Source: Amphimedon queenslandica (taxonomy: Eukaryota; Porifera; Demospongiae; Haplosclerida; Niphatidae). From it: DNA of 64,000 nt. The DNA lies in assembly GCF_000090795.2 (NCBI RefSeq), contig NW_003546448.1, forward strand, positions 1-64,000, given 5' to 3'. The notes beneath the pieces are model-generated. The model searched no databases, was not told the origin of the DNA, and worked only from the letters and a program-made list of their open reading frames with translations. The position numbers were made by a program, and so were the translations under genes. This document shows positions 25,176 to 36,533 of the stretch, piece after piece (within the stretch, counting starts at the first letter, position 1; each line of letters opens with the position of its first letter).

Positions 25176-27095
25176 TTATTTTATAGGTACGTATCCTTTT
25201 TTGGAGATTTTCTTGTCCAGAGCCTTTACTATTGTAGCGATAAGCAATGGGACACCAATGATAGCAATGACCACCAGCCAAACATTAAAGAGAAGAATGA
25301 AATGGATGTTTGCAAATACGATGAAAGCTCCTGTGAGAATTAACATCAAATTACTTCCAATGAGATGAGCTTTGCTTACGAGCTCAAGGAAGACACAGAA
25401 CAGAGTTACTAGTAGAAATAGATCAAAGAGAATAGCAAACACTACAAAAGGAGGATTGCACAAAGGATAGTATATCTTTGCTTTTAGTGTCCCACCGGTT
25501 CTCCTCCTAATAACGTCTTGTTTTATCGTTGGGTATGATACAGTTTTTAAGAACTCTTCAAGACTTATCTTGTCGTCTTTGAAAACTTCGCTCGAGATAT
25601 CTGGTATTTGACAGCATTCCATCATATCGATGAAGATTTGTAGCAATAACTGTTGAAACCAATAGTAGTTGATGATAAAGAACAAGATTATGCTCAGTAT
25701 GGAAGCAGTCCATCCACAGAAAACGATAATCCATAGATTAGCCGAGACGTTGTCGTGACTCATACACAATCCTACAGATAGCAATATAAGACTAACGACT
25801 ACTGACTCTTCTATAACATGAAAGAACAGCCTCAAGAAGAAGATGGTGTACAAGTTAATTCCATTCCTGTCTCCACTGATGAGTGCTAGTCCCCTCAGTT
25901 TCAGTAATGCTACCAGGACCATTACTGACCTTAATATGTGTATTGAGAGCATGTATGTTGACAATACTACCAGGAGTCCTATTGTGAACACATTAAGCTC
26001 GGTTGGGGTGCTGCTGGTAAAGAGCTCAAAGATACACGTAACTAGTAAAGGATACATGAGAATTTCAGCACAGAGTAAGCGAAGGAACTCATACCACCTG
26101 CCATAGTAATCAGAGTATTGGCAACGACACTGAAAACTTGCATTGGCTTCCATGTTTTTGTCACATGTTTTCAATTTCGATCCATATAAGAGGTATCCAT
26201 CTATGACTATGAAGAAGAACGCAAGAATTGATGAAATGATGCTTAAAGCAGCAAACCCATCTGATGGTTTTTCGTGAATATTGACAAATGAGAGGATCAT
26301 GAGAGCAAGTAAGGTTAATACATTGGCTATGAACCATGGTGTCTTTAGCTTTGGCAGGATAGGCAGCAAGTGTAGCTGGAATAACTTGCATCCGTAGTTT
26401 TGACCTTTCTTCAAGTCGTTTGAACATTGGGGAAGTTTAAAGGTAGAGCCTAATGGCATCAGTGGTGATGATGGCGTCTGCTCTTCTCCTCCTTCTTCTT
26501 TGCTCCTTTTTGTTTTGACTTGATCAACCATAGTTCTAAGTGATGCCACTATCTGCTTCTTTGCTTTTGGCTCTATTCTATTGATACAAATAATAATATG
26601 ATGACATACTACTGCAGTGCTAATGAATTGGCATGATGAAGTTTCTTTTGTTAATGAGTACAATTGCACATACAATACAGCTTACCTGACACTTGAAATT
26701 TTCTTTTCCTATATTAGACAAGCATGATAATAGTAAGTTCATCTTTTAGTGCATTAAACTTCACCTACCAAAGCAAATTGAGAGAGTCCAGACTTCTTTG
26801 AGGCTGACCTCTTCCCAAAATATATAGTTTTCCCCTTTTTCTCTTCTTCCCCATCAATTTTATGTTCTATAATTATCATTATGAAGAAGGCAATTCATAA
26901 ATTAAAACATGCACTATCTATACCTTCCAGTATGATAATAGACATTGAAGTTCTCTTGGCCTCAGATAAAACATGTCTTGATACTTTAGAAGTAACATTT
27001 CCTCTCTTTGGTGAGGGTGTAGCTTGCTTCTCATCCTCATCAGATGAAGAAGTGATATGCAACTCTTGTACCTCTGATTCTGAGTCTTCTTCCAT
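25176..27095 (-). CDS. Multipass membrane protein A, unknown family
   Basis: Four exons (27100-26924, 26866-26769, 26708-26686, 26577-25176) give 564 aa if translation starts at the ATG at 27095 (MEEDSESEVQEL). The acidic and Ser-rich, then Lys-rich, cytoplasmic head (about 165 aa) is followed by about ten hydrophobic segments (for example WFIANVLTLLALMILSFV, FMLVTLFCVFLEL-like, FVVFAILFDLFLLV). It is paralogous to the protein at 27449: both share a WYEFLRLLCAEILMYPLLV-type segment, a RLFFHVIEE segment and a NYYW....L..FIDM motif. I do not recognise the family. Channel, carrier or receptor are all possible. A possible extra 5' exon (about 27290-27360 minus, reading NATSDLLAQIHNAAF) would join in phase. 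Confidence 0.7.
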
Positions 27096-27448
27096 TGTTC
27101 CTATAACAGTGTAGCCAGTGAGCATCAAGTAGATGGAAGGGGAGGAGTAGGATATCCACAATAATATAGAACTGATGTAGTAATAATGACTGACTGCCAA
27201 GAGTAGTTGAGTATTGTGTACTCTTGGAAAGACACAGTAATTGAAATTATAGTGTCACATACATGACAGCATTTTTTATATTGATAGGTACCTATAATGA
27301 TGAAAGCTGCGTTGTGAATTTGAGCAAGAAGATCACTAGTTGCATTAGCACCATGACTATATCAATCAAGACATGAGGTAAAAGTTTAATAGACATACAT
27401 GTACAATAAAATGAACATTATTATAATGTATAGTAGAAATATAGAATA

Positions 27449-29646
27449 CTAAACTAATGGAATTTGTTCTTCAGTTTTATCTCTTTTCCTTCTGCATTTT
27501 CTTATGCCCACGACAATACCAGCTACTATGAACACCGGAGACCCTAATATTAGTAACAAGAATCCAGACAGAATTATGGCCACCCATAGATTAATGACAA
27601 GGATGACATGAAAGTTGCCGATGAGGACCATTGCAATCGTAGCCACCATAGCTACACCAGTCGATGTCGTTAAGTCAATCACTCGAATGTTGTGATGCTC
27701 ATCGAAGTCTAACAAAAGACTAGCAACGAATCCACCCACCACAGAATTATAGAAGAAAGCATATAGCAGGAACACTGGTACTTTCAGTGGATACACAATT
27801 TTAGCTAAAGCATTCGTATTTTTGTTCCTTTCTGTCGCTTCTTCTTTGACTTCCTTGTATTTGACGTTTTGTAATATTTTCTCTGATTTTTCCTTGGCTT
27901 CCTCTTTTATTGTCCCTCCTCCCTCGAAAACAGCTTGTGCAAAGTCAGGCTCCTCTAGTAAGCCAATCATATCAATGAACATACCAAGAGAGAAGTTCTG
28001 TATCCAATAATAATTAACGATAAAGTATGAGACGACCCCCATAAAGGGAATGAGCCATCCGCCGACTATGACTGCCCAAAGGAAAGGCGATGCTCTGTAA
28101 ACTCCCCCATTTATTTTGTTACTGCTATTCTCTTGCCATATTTTAACGCCGACAGACATTATGCAGAGCAAATGAACAAATATTTGACCGATCACATGAA
28201 AGAGAAAGCGTACGACGACGTGAGTATAACTGCTGTCGTTATTAGTCTTTTCTGTGAGTCCTTGTAGACTACGTATTGTTAGTATCGACATTACCGTACG
28301 ACCTATGTACACCGAGAGAACAAGATAGAAGCTTCCTACGATGAACATGCTGAAACCGACTCTCCCTTGCTCGTTGGTTGGGCGGAAACTACCTCCTTCT
28401 AACAAGTCAAATAGGTCAAGGACTACCAAAGGATATATCAGCAGCTCACCAAGAACAGTCCTAAATAACTCAAACCATTTATTGGCAAAATCTAATGTTT
28501 TGCGCGATACACGAAAACGAGAACATTTCCTTTTATTCCCTTCTTCTGTTTCTTTCTCTTTTTCTTCCTCCTCCTCCTTTTCTTCCTCCTCTTCCTCTTC
28601 CTCCTTTTCCTCCTCCTCGATCCCACGACACCATCGATAAAACATCTTACAGGTTGTAAACTCATAGAAGTACAAGAAACCATCAATGAGAGCCAATAGT
28701 GTGTTGACTGATGCCAGACAGATGTAAATGATGTTGAATGTCATATTTGACGTTACTTGCATGTTAACTAGTGAGAATATTAGCTGAAACACTGTGATTG
28801 CCAGCTCTATGAACACCCAGAGGTCTCCGATAATTTTTGGAATGCCAGGTAGAAGAAAGTTTGTCGATATAGCGTTGCCAATTTTGGTACCGCCCCTGAG
28901 AGTGGGGGATAGTGGAGTAGCTTCCATTATTGCTGGGTACTGTACAAAACTTGCAGTAGGATCGGATAAGTTTCTGAATATTTTAGTTGTCACAGGAAGG
29001 TTCTTGTATTCTTCTTCGCTTTCAATTAAGGAATAGCCTTCAAACCCCTCGGTCATTTTACTGATTTGCTTTATGGTTTTTTTAAGTGCCGTGGTGCTTC
29101 TCTTTCGAACAGTTGGTGCCATAGTCTCAAAGCTAGCAGGAAAAATAAAGCATAATTTAATATCATGAAGTACAAATTCATTCCTAACTCATTTACATAT
29201 TATGCTCTTACCTTTGTGGCTTCTCCTTAGCATTCTTCACTGGTGTTACAGGTTTTCTTTGAGGAGATTTAGACAATCGAATGATTGAACCACTTCTTGA
29301 CCTTCTTGGTACTGAAAGAGTTAGACTTTTGCTATCATCATCATCATCGTCGTCATCATCATCATCATCAAACTTATCTATACATATAATGAAAGAGGTT
29401 AATGTGTTTTGTGTAGTATATCTCTGCTTTACCTCCAAAGGAAATCTTTTGAGTTGGGGTGGCATTTTCATCATCTGTCTCTTCTGCTCCTTCTTCCATC
29501 ATATAGAATGACTTTTGTTGAAGTATTTCTTTCTTGGAGAGTTTCTTAATCTTTTTGACTGGTAGTGTAGGTGCTTCTGCACCGCTTCCTTGTCCTTCTT
29601 CATCTGATTCTCCTTCACTCCTGCCCTTGCTGTCACTATCAGACAT
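27449..29646 (-). CDS. Multipass membrane protein B, paralogue of A
   Basis: Three exons (29646-29433, 29377-29212, 29132-27449) sum to 687 aa. The cytoplasmic head has a Ser/Glu-rich start (MSDSDSKGRSEGESDEEG), a run of about 12 Asp from a GAT microsatellite, and a basic Ser/Pro stretch. About ten membrane segments follow. Between segments 2 and 3 lies an almost pure Glu/Lys insert of ~30 residues, absent from protein A. Shared landmarks with A are KWFELFRTVLGELLIYPLVV, VVRFLFHVIGQ and FIVNYYWIQNFSLGMFIDM. Exon 1 ends at gtaaag and exon 2 starts inside the D-run. The two genes are tandem, in the same orientation, about 350 bp apart. Function is unknown. Confidence 0.75.
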
Positions 29647-30039
29647 TATGCACTGGACTGACTTGCTTTGCTTTCAATATGACTAGTGATCCAGCAAACT
29701 ACTACAGTTTGGCAGGATTTCCTAATTGTTCTATTAATGTACCATTTTTGTATTATGTGATATTGTTCTTTATAAAAGCCCTTGGGTGTAGTAGAAGGGA
29801 AAGCTCAGAAAAATTAAAATAAGACAGAAAGAGGAAATAAGAGAAAGACAAAATAGTTTCCTAGATAGGCAATCTACTACCTTTTAAACATTTTGGCATA
29901 GCAATAGAGTAATGATGAATGGTAGTTGCAGAAAGACAATAACAAGGAAAATGCATATCATTATAACATTATTCACTAGCTAAAAGACGAATGTAATGAG
30001 TATGTAATGAATATAAGCTGATTACAATTAAAATTAGAT

Positions 30040-31210
30040 TTTTTAGAATTTTTAAATCGCTCAAAAATTTTTGAAATGGCTGTAACTCAAAAAATTGGAC
30101 TCGGAATCAGCTCAAACTTGCTATACAGCATAAGTACATCAATATGTATCAGAAAATGTAATAAAAATTGGTGGTGATTTCGGAGCCATTTTTTGGAAAA
30201 AACCATGGGCTACAGTACAGGGTATTTTTCCAAAATTTGGAGGTTTTTAAAATGTTCATAACTCGAAAAATTAAAATCGAAATCAGCTCAAACTTTCTAC
30301 ACAGCATAAATACATCAGTATGTATCAGAAAATGTAATAAAAATTGGTGGTGATTTCGGAGCCATTTTTTGGAAAAAACCATGGGCTATAGTACAGGGTA
30401 TTTTTCCAAAATTTGGAGGTTTTAAAAATGTTCATAACTCGAAAAATTAAAATCGAAATCAGCTCAAACTTTCTACACAGCATAAATACATCAGTATGTA
30501 TCAGAAAATGTAATAAAAATTGGTGGTGATTTTGGAGCCATTTTTTGGAAAAAACCATGGGCTATAGTACAGAGTATTTTTCCAAAATTTGGAGGTTTTT
30601 AAAATGTTCATAACTCGAAAAATTAAAATCGAAATCAGCTCAAACTTTCTACACAGCATAAATACATCAGTATGTATCAGAAAATGTAATAAAAATTGAT
30701 GGTGATTTCGGAGCCATTTTTTGGAAAAAACCATAGGCTATAGTACAGGGTATTTTTCCAAAATTTGGAGGTTTTAAAAATGTTCATAACTCGAAAAATT
30801 AAAATCGGAATCAGCTCAAACTTTCTACACAGCATAAGTACATCAGTATGTATCAGAAAATGTAATTAAAATTGGTGATAATTTCGGAGCCATTCTTTGG
30901 AAAAAACCATGGGCTATATATAGTACAGGGTATTTCTCCAACATTTGGAGTTTTTTTTAATTGTCATAACTCGAAAAATTGAAGTCGGAATAAGCTCAAA
31001 CTTTCTACACAGCATAACTACATCAGTATGTATCAGAAAATGTAATAAAAATTGGTGATAATTTTGGAGCCATTTTTTGGAAAAAACCATGGGCTATAGT
31101 ACAGAGTATTTCTCCAAAATTTGGAGTTTTTTAAAATTGTCATAACTTGAAAAATTGAAGTCGGAATTGGCTCAAACAATAATGACTTTGAAATACTTCT
31201 ATTTTTCTGA
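30040..31210. repeat. ~176-bp satellite array, about six copies
   Basis: The unit includes ggagccattttttggaaaaa, ccatgggctatagtacaggg, tcataactcgaaaaatt and ctttctacacagcataaata. Copies repeat at about 30158, 30334, 30510, 30686, 30861 and 31042. The first four are nearly identical and the outer ones are more diverged. It produces matching short frames of 77 aa that are artefacts. Related single or paired units occur in introns elsewhere in this window (about 40720, 44280, 46020) and in traces near 925 and 63020. Confidence 0.92.
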
Positions 31211-31314
31211 TACATTATTACATGTTTTTTGCTGTTTTTTTAATCATAAAATAATTTTTGTTATTATAAAACAAAATGCATAGTAGATAGTTAGAATAAT
31301 AATAATAATAATAA

Positions 31315-34300
31315 TTAACGTAATTGTGGAGGATGTCTGTATGGTGGGAGTGCATTAGGATGTGAAGGTCCTGATATTTCAACAAAAGGAAATTGTAGAG
31401 CTTCGTCCGTTAAACTAACTGTGTCATGTTCGGGTATAGTAGTGAATGTATCATCCAGTCCTTCTGATTCAGTGTTCATGAGAGAATGATAGCCACTGCC
31501 TCTTAATCTTTCTGCTAGTATCGTAGGTCTCCTTGAGCGAGAGAGACTCTCTGACTCGTCCAGGAATACTATCGGTTTTCTATTTAATAGGATCTTCTGC
31601 TCCTCGTTCAGGATGTAATTTCTTTCCATTCGCCTCCAGCGATAAGTAATGAATACAACTAAACAGAGTACCAGTAGTATGCAAGCTAGTACTACCAATG
31701 GGAGTACAACAGCTAGAAAGATCAGTTGTTCTGAGATTGGGTCATCTATTATTCCGATTGTTGGTTGTATTGTCTCATAAGTTCCTACTGATCTATTGCA
31801 TGTGCCAAAAACTTTTAGGGATCCTATTGGTATGTACGGGTTTATTTGAGTCTTAAATGCATCAGTATAGTTTCTGCTATGATATATGGAATTGACAAAA
31901 TTATTGAATTCCTTGCAGTCGTCACTTCTAATTGATATATTGGTATAAGAGATTACAACACTTCCACTGGTGAGACTGTAAACGTAAATATCATTTGGAT
32001 CCGACATCCCAAGTTTTGTAATGAGATCCACTTTAGCTCTAACGTTTTCATTAAAAGTTGTAAAATTCTCATCTACTGACACCTGAATGTAATTTTCGAG
32101 TAATAGGCCGTGTCTTGGGTTTACGCTAACAGTTATAATCTCAGATGCAAACCGACCATTACGATCGTATGCCCTTATCTCAATGTTATACCTTGTGATG
32201 TAGTGGCCAATAATTTCCGTTGATAAGGGAAGACCAATGATTGCATTTTGATTCATAATCCCAATCCAATTGACTTCACTTTGTAGCCTTAGAGTCAAAT
32301 TATAGCCATCTTCTATATCATAGAACGTATCATCTGGTATGCTATGACTAAAAACTGTACCCTCTTGGACGAGGAGTGCACCTATTGGATTGAGTAACAG
32401 TGGCCTATTGTTGGTGGGGGATGGGGAAGGAGCCTCTGATGACGAAGTAATTGTTGGTGAAAATATTTTTGTACTACTTGGAGAAATTTCTACTAACGAA
32501 GTTACTTTAGTAAGACTTGTTGAAAATAGGAATGAAGAATCGAATGAAGGCTCTGTGATGGTGGAGGTTACGTCTAATGTGATACTTGTTGAGCTTTCTT
32601 CAATGAATGATGACACTATGACTGAAAGAAGTGTTGATGAAGGACTAATTGACGCAGAAAGTGACATTGATTCTTCAGTGCTTGGTGGCAGAAAAGTGGA
32701 AAATTCAGAGCCAGATGTAATTTTACTACTAGTGACAGGTGATGACACTATTGTACTGGTAGACTCAGAAGGAGGAAGACTTCTTGTCATGTCAATTGAA
32801 GGTGATTGAAAACTGGTACTCTCACTTACAAATGGCGTAAAAAAACTTTCAGTTATAAACTCAGAAGATGATTCAAATGGTATTTCGCTAGTACTACTAA
32901 ATAATTCTGAAGTAATACTTGCGAAAGGTGGCCCATGTGTACTGCTAGGTGTAGGAGTCTGTGTAGATGGTGGTGAAGGAACTATACTGCTAATATCCAT
33001 TGAGAAAGATTCTGTCACTACACTGCTACTCAGATCTCCAAAACTGCTGGAGGGAAATTTATTGGTAGTGCTAGTGCTACTAATGTATATGCTTGTTACA
33101 GCAGTAAAAGATTCTCCTATGCTTGGAACAGTAGTAAAAGGTTCTTCTTCTATACTTGAAGTTGGTAGCAGTTCACTAATAATCTCACTGCTACTGCTAA
33201 ATAGTAAAATCAAGCTAGACTCAAATTCACTACTGCTAGTAATTTCATCACTACTACTGAGCAAAAAGCTTGGCGTTGATGAAAACTCATCGGTTGGACT
33301 TGGAATGGGTGTGAAATCTTCACTGGGTGATGCTATAGGTGAAATAAAAGATGACGTTTGTAGAATGCTAGTTGGGTCATCAAACATGATGTCACTGCTG
33401 CTAGATGGTTCTATAAAGCTCGGAGTAGGTGATTCAAATGTACCACTACTACTACTAATAGGTGTTTCAAATATAATTTCACTACTACTGCTATCAGGGA
33501 ATAAAGTTGGAGAAGGAGACTCAAATAGCTCACTAACTGATTCTAGAATAAATGACACACTACTGGTCTCAGGTAGTAATGAGCTTAAAGTAGGAGATTC
33601 AAATATCATACTACTACTGGTCTCAGGTAGCAATATGCTTGGAGTAGGAGATTCGAATGGCATACTACTACTGGTCTCAGGTAATAATATGCTTGGAGTA
33701 GAATATTCAAATATCATACTACTACTGGTCTCAGGTAGCAATATGCTTGGAGTAGGAGATTCGAATGGCATACTACTACTGGTCTCAGGTAATAATATGC
33801 TTGGAGTAGGATATTCAAATATCATACTACTACTGGTCTCAGGTAATAATATGCTTGGAGTAGGATATTCAAATATCATACTACTACTGGTCTCAGGTAA
33901 TAATATGCTTGGAGTAGGAGATTCAAATATGCTAGTGCTAAATGAATCCATGCTACTGGAAAGTAATTGTGAGGAGGAAAGATAAAAATCACTACTGCTT
34001 GTAATAATGCTGGAGGATACTACACTAGTTGGCTCTAGGAGGCTTGAAGTTGGGCTATCAAATATGAATGTACTAGCAGTAATTTCTGTAAAGCTTGACA
34101 TTATAAAGTCACTGCTACTTGATAAAATTTCTGTAGGAATAGAAAGGGTTGGCTCAGCACTGCTTGGTAATGGATCGGTCATTGAAATTTCTCCTAATGA
34201 AGTTGAAGATGGAAAAGGAAAGTCACTGCTAGTTGTCATTATGGGGTCTATAATACTCGAGCTTGAAATGAAATCAGAATATGAAGACATATTCATCATG

Positions 34301-35909
34301 AGCGAAGAGAACTCATCGCTTATCAATGAACTTGATGAATGGAGGACAGTTGTTGTTGGTGATATGAAGAGGTCAGGAGATGATGACTCTATTATACTCA
34401 GCGATGGGAAATCATCGCTTATCAATGAACTTGATGAATGGAGGACAGTTGTTGTTGGTGATATGAAGAGGTCAGGAGATGATGACTCTATTATACTCAG
34501 CGATGGGAAATCATCGCTTATCAATGAACTTGATGAATGGAGGACAGTTGTTGTTGGTGATATGAAGAGGTCAGGAGATGATGACTCTATTATACTCAGC
34601 GATGGGAAATCATCGCTTATCAATGAACTTGATGAATGGAGGACAGTTGTTGTTGGTGATATGAAGAGGTCAGGAGATGATGACTCTATTATACTCAGTG
34701 ATGGGGAATCATCACTCGTTGCAATTTCTGAAGTGACAATTAAGATTGGTAGGCTTGTTACTCGACTGGGAAAAGGGACTATAGAAGAAGTCAAGAATGG
34801 GATAGACTCTGTCATAAATTCATCACTACTTGTAGTGGGATCATCTGGTGGCACTTGTCTTCTCACTCGTCTTGGCGATACAGCGTCATGATAATTTGCA
34901 TTAGAACTTGTAATGGACCATGCTTGCAATGCTAGAGTGTTATTGAGTATAGTTGCATTGAGAATCCCTTCCAGCAATTGCACTGCATCTTGTATGATAA
35001 TTGGATATAAGTTAGAGCCATCACAATGAATGAGGAGTGATAGTGTTATCGTATTAGCCATTGGATTGCCTACTCTGTCCTCTGCTATGATGAATGCCAT
35101 TGCATTATCATTTTCTGCATAGAGTGTGAGTTGAAGCGGGCACACTGCCAATAACTGACTGACTGATAATATAATTGATATCCTTTCTGTAGGACTCGTA
35201 CTGATGATATCGCAATTAATATGGACGCTAGCTTGAACAGTAGAAGAACCACTGGGACATTGAAGAGGATACAAAGAGAAGCCCTCACTGCAGAAACTCG
35301 TCCAAGGGACTTCATTCCTAAAAGCCTCAATATTAGCGATATTGGATTCATCCATTGCTTGAAGGGAAGAGGATGAAAGAGTAGTTGTTGGTAGTACTTC
35401 AATGCTAAAGATCTCTTGACTGGTGACCCAGTCATCTTCATCCAGGTATACATTGACTGATATATAAACTGTATCGATATCCTCCTGTAGTGGTATCCCA
35501 TAGAATGTTCTTGTCAAGGAGTCAAATGATAGCCAAGGTGGTAAACTCTGCTGATTTTGCCTGGATACCTAGTAAAGAATACTTGAATATAATAATAACA
35601 TCATAATAGACTTACTTTAATATCACTGATATTTCCATTGTAAGCTCCTCTGGGTATTTCAAATATGAAAATTTTCCCTATGGTTGCTGTAGTGTCTGGT
35701 ATTTTACGCTGAGTCGGTATTGACAGTAAAATTGCATCTATTTTGTCAGAGTCGGTTGCTTGAAGCGGTGTAGCAAGTAATAGCACTGTAAGTAGCAAAC
35801 ATGCAGATAAATAATAAAAGTGAAGTGGTCTGTGGTACGAATACGAGTGTGTGGTACTGCATTGCTTCGAATGTCTATTTGATGGACGAGGTGTAGAGTT
35901 GCTTTTCAT
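31315..35909 (-). CDS. DAG1: Dystroglycan
   Basis: Two exons (35909-35616, 35568-31315) give about 1515 aa. Dystroglycan is the transmembrane link between matrix laminin and dystrophin/actin. Seen in order: signal sequence (about 30-50, LSACLLLTVLLLATPLQA); a first cadherin-like CADG domain (TIGKIFIFEIPRG, LPPWLSFDSLTRTFYGIPL); an alpha-type N-domain ending at a furin site (PRRVRRQ, residues 331-336, as in vertebrates); a ~780-residue Ser/Thr mucin region built of tandem repeats; a second CADG (IPDDTFYDIEDG, IIGLPL); a SEA-like domain (AKVDLITKLG, SGSVVISYTN); one TM helix (about 1380-1407); and a 108-residue tail with RKPIVFLDE and an LPPY WW-ligand motif. The start could instead be the ATG at 36071, giving an extra hydrophobic leader. 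Confidence 0.93.
33560..33945 (-). repeat. DAG1: Short coding repeats in the dystroglycan mucin domain
   Basis: The minus-strand product repeats ILLPETSSSMIFEYPTPS with small changes about seven times, in units of 51-54 bp. All length changes are multiples of three. The repeats are dense in Ser/Thr for O-glycosylation. Confidence 0.9.
34305..34710 (-). repeat. DAG1: 99-bp coding repeat, four copies
   Basis: Four almost identical 99-bp units encode 33 residues each (core SPDLFISPTTTVLHSSSSLI), at about 34309, 34407, 34506 and 34605. The near identity indicates recent expansion or gene conversion, so copy number probably varies between individuals. Confidence 0.92.
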
Positions 35910-36533
35910 TACAGATTGTGTATCTGATGCTCCTAAAGTTACAGGACTGGTTTGAATTTCTCCAGCTGTTTCTGCAGCATACTGCCTGTTCCAATCATTG
36001 CTAGTGCTGCAATATTCAGTAGATGCACTGGAAAGACTGCTGGAACTCACTAACAGAATGGAAAAGGTCATTAGTAGCTGGGAAGGCACAATGTACTTAC
36101 TTACTCTTCGTTCCTGCAAGCAAACAACTGAGCTACGCGTAATCAGCTACGCCCCTTTTTGCAGAGACAACAAGGTGTGTTGCTAAGTAACACTGTTATT
36201 CATTGGCCCACACATAGCTGTGCGTCAAATTATGAATAATGTATGAAAAACTTGCAAGCTATGCTTGCAATGAGGTTTTGTGGACTGCGTTACTGCAAAA
36301 AATACAACTAGGTAATATCTGTGATAGAGGTATAGAAGCTAGGTAGCTCGCGAGCAAAAATTTAGCTCTCTGTCAGATGGTCACACCCATTTAATTAGTT
36401 AAGCTTCCTGCCTGATCACGTGACTGTAATGCAAACAGATTGCATTTATTACTGTGGTGATCTTCTGTTGTGTAGTGTTCTTTTTTGATTTATTGTACAA
36501 GAGATAAATCATTCCTTCAGGAGAAATAGAATA
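35910..36533. promoter_or_regulatory. Divergent spacer between dystroglycan and the coiled-coil gene
   Basis: It contains the 5' UTR and possibly an upstream start of dystroglycan (ATG at 36071) and the promoters of both genes. No motif is called. Confidence 0.4.

Noticed and set aside
27290-27362. Extra 5' exon of membrane protein A
   Set aside because: It would join in phase, but it has no start codon in that frame and no further upstream exon was found, so it is only noted under the gene.
30149-31215. Four similar minus-strand frames of 60-77 aa
   Set aside because: They recur every 176 bp because of the satellite. Length and sequence follow the repeat unit, and there is no splice or start context.
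32390-34891. Long + strand open frames (139, 307 and 294 aa) opposite dystroglycan
   Set aside because: They are antisense shadows of the Ser/Thr-rich mucin repeats, where few stops occur on either strand. They have no domains and repeat in step with the sense repeats.
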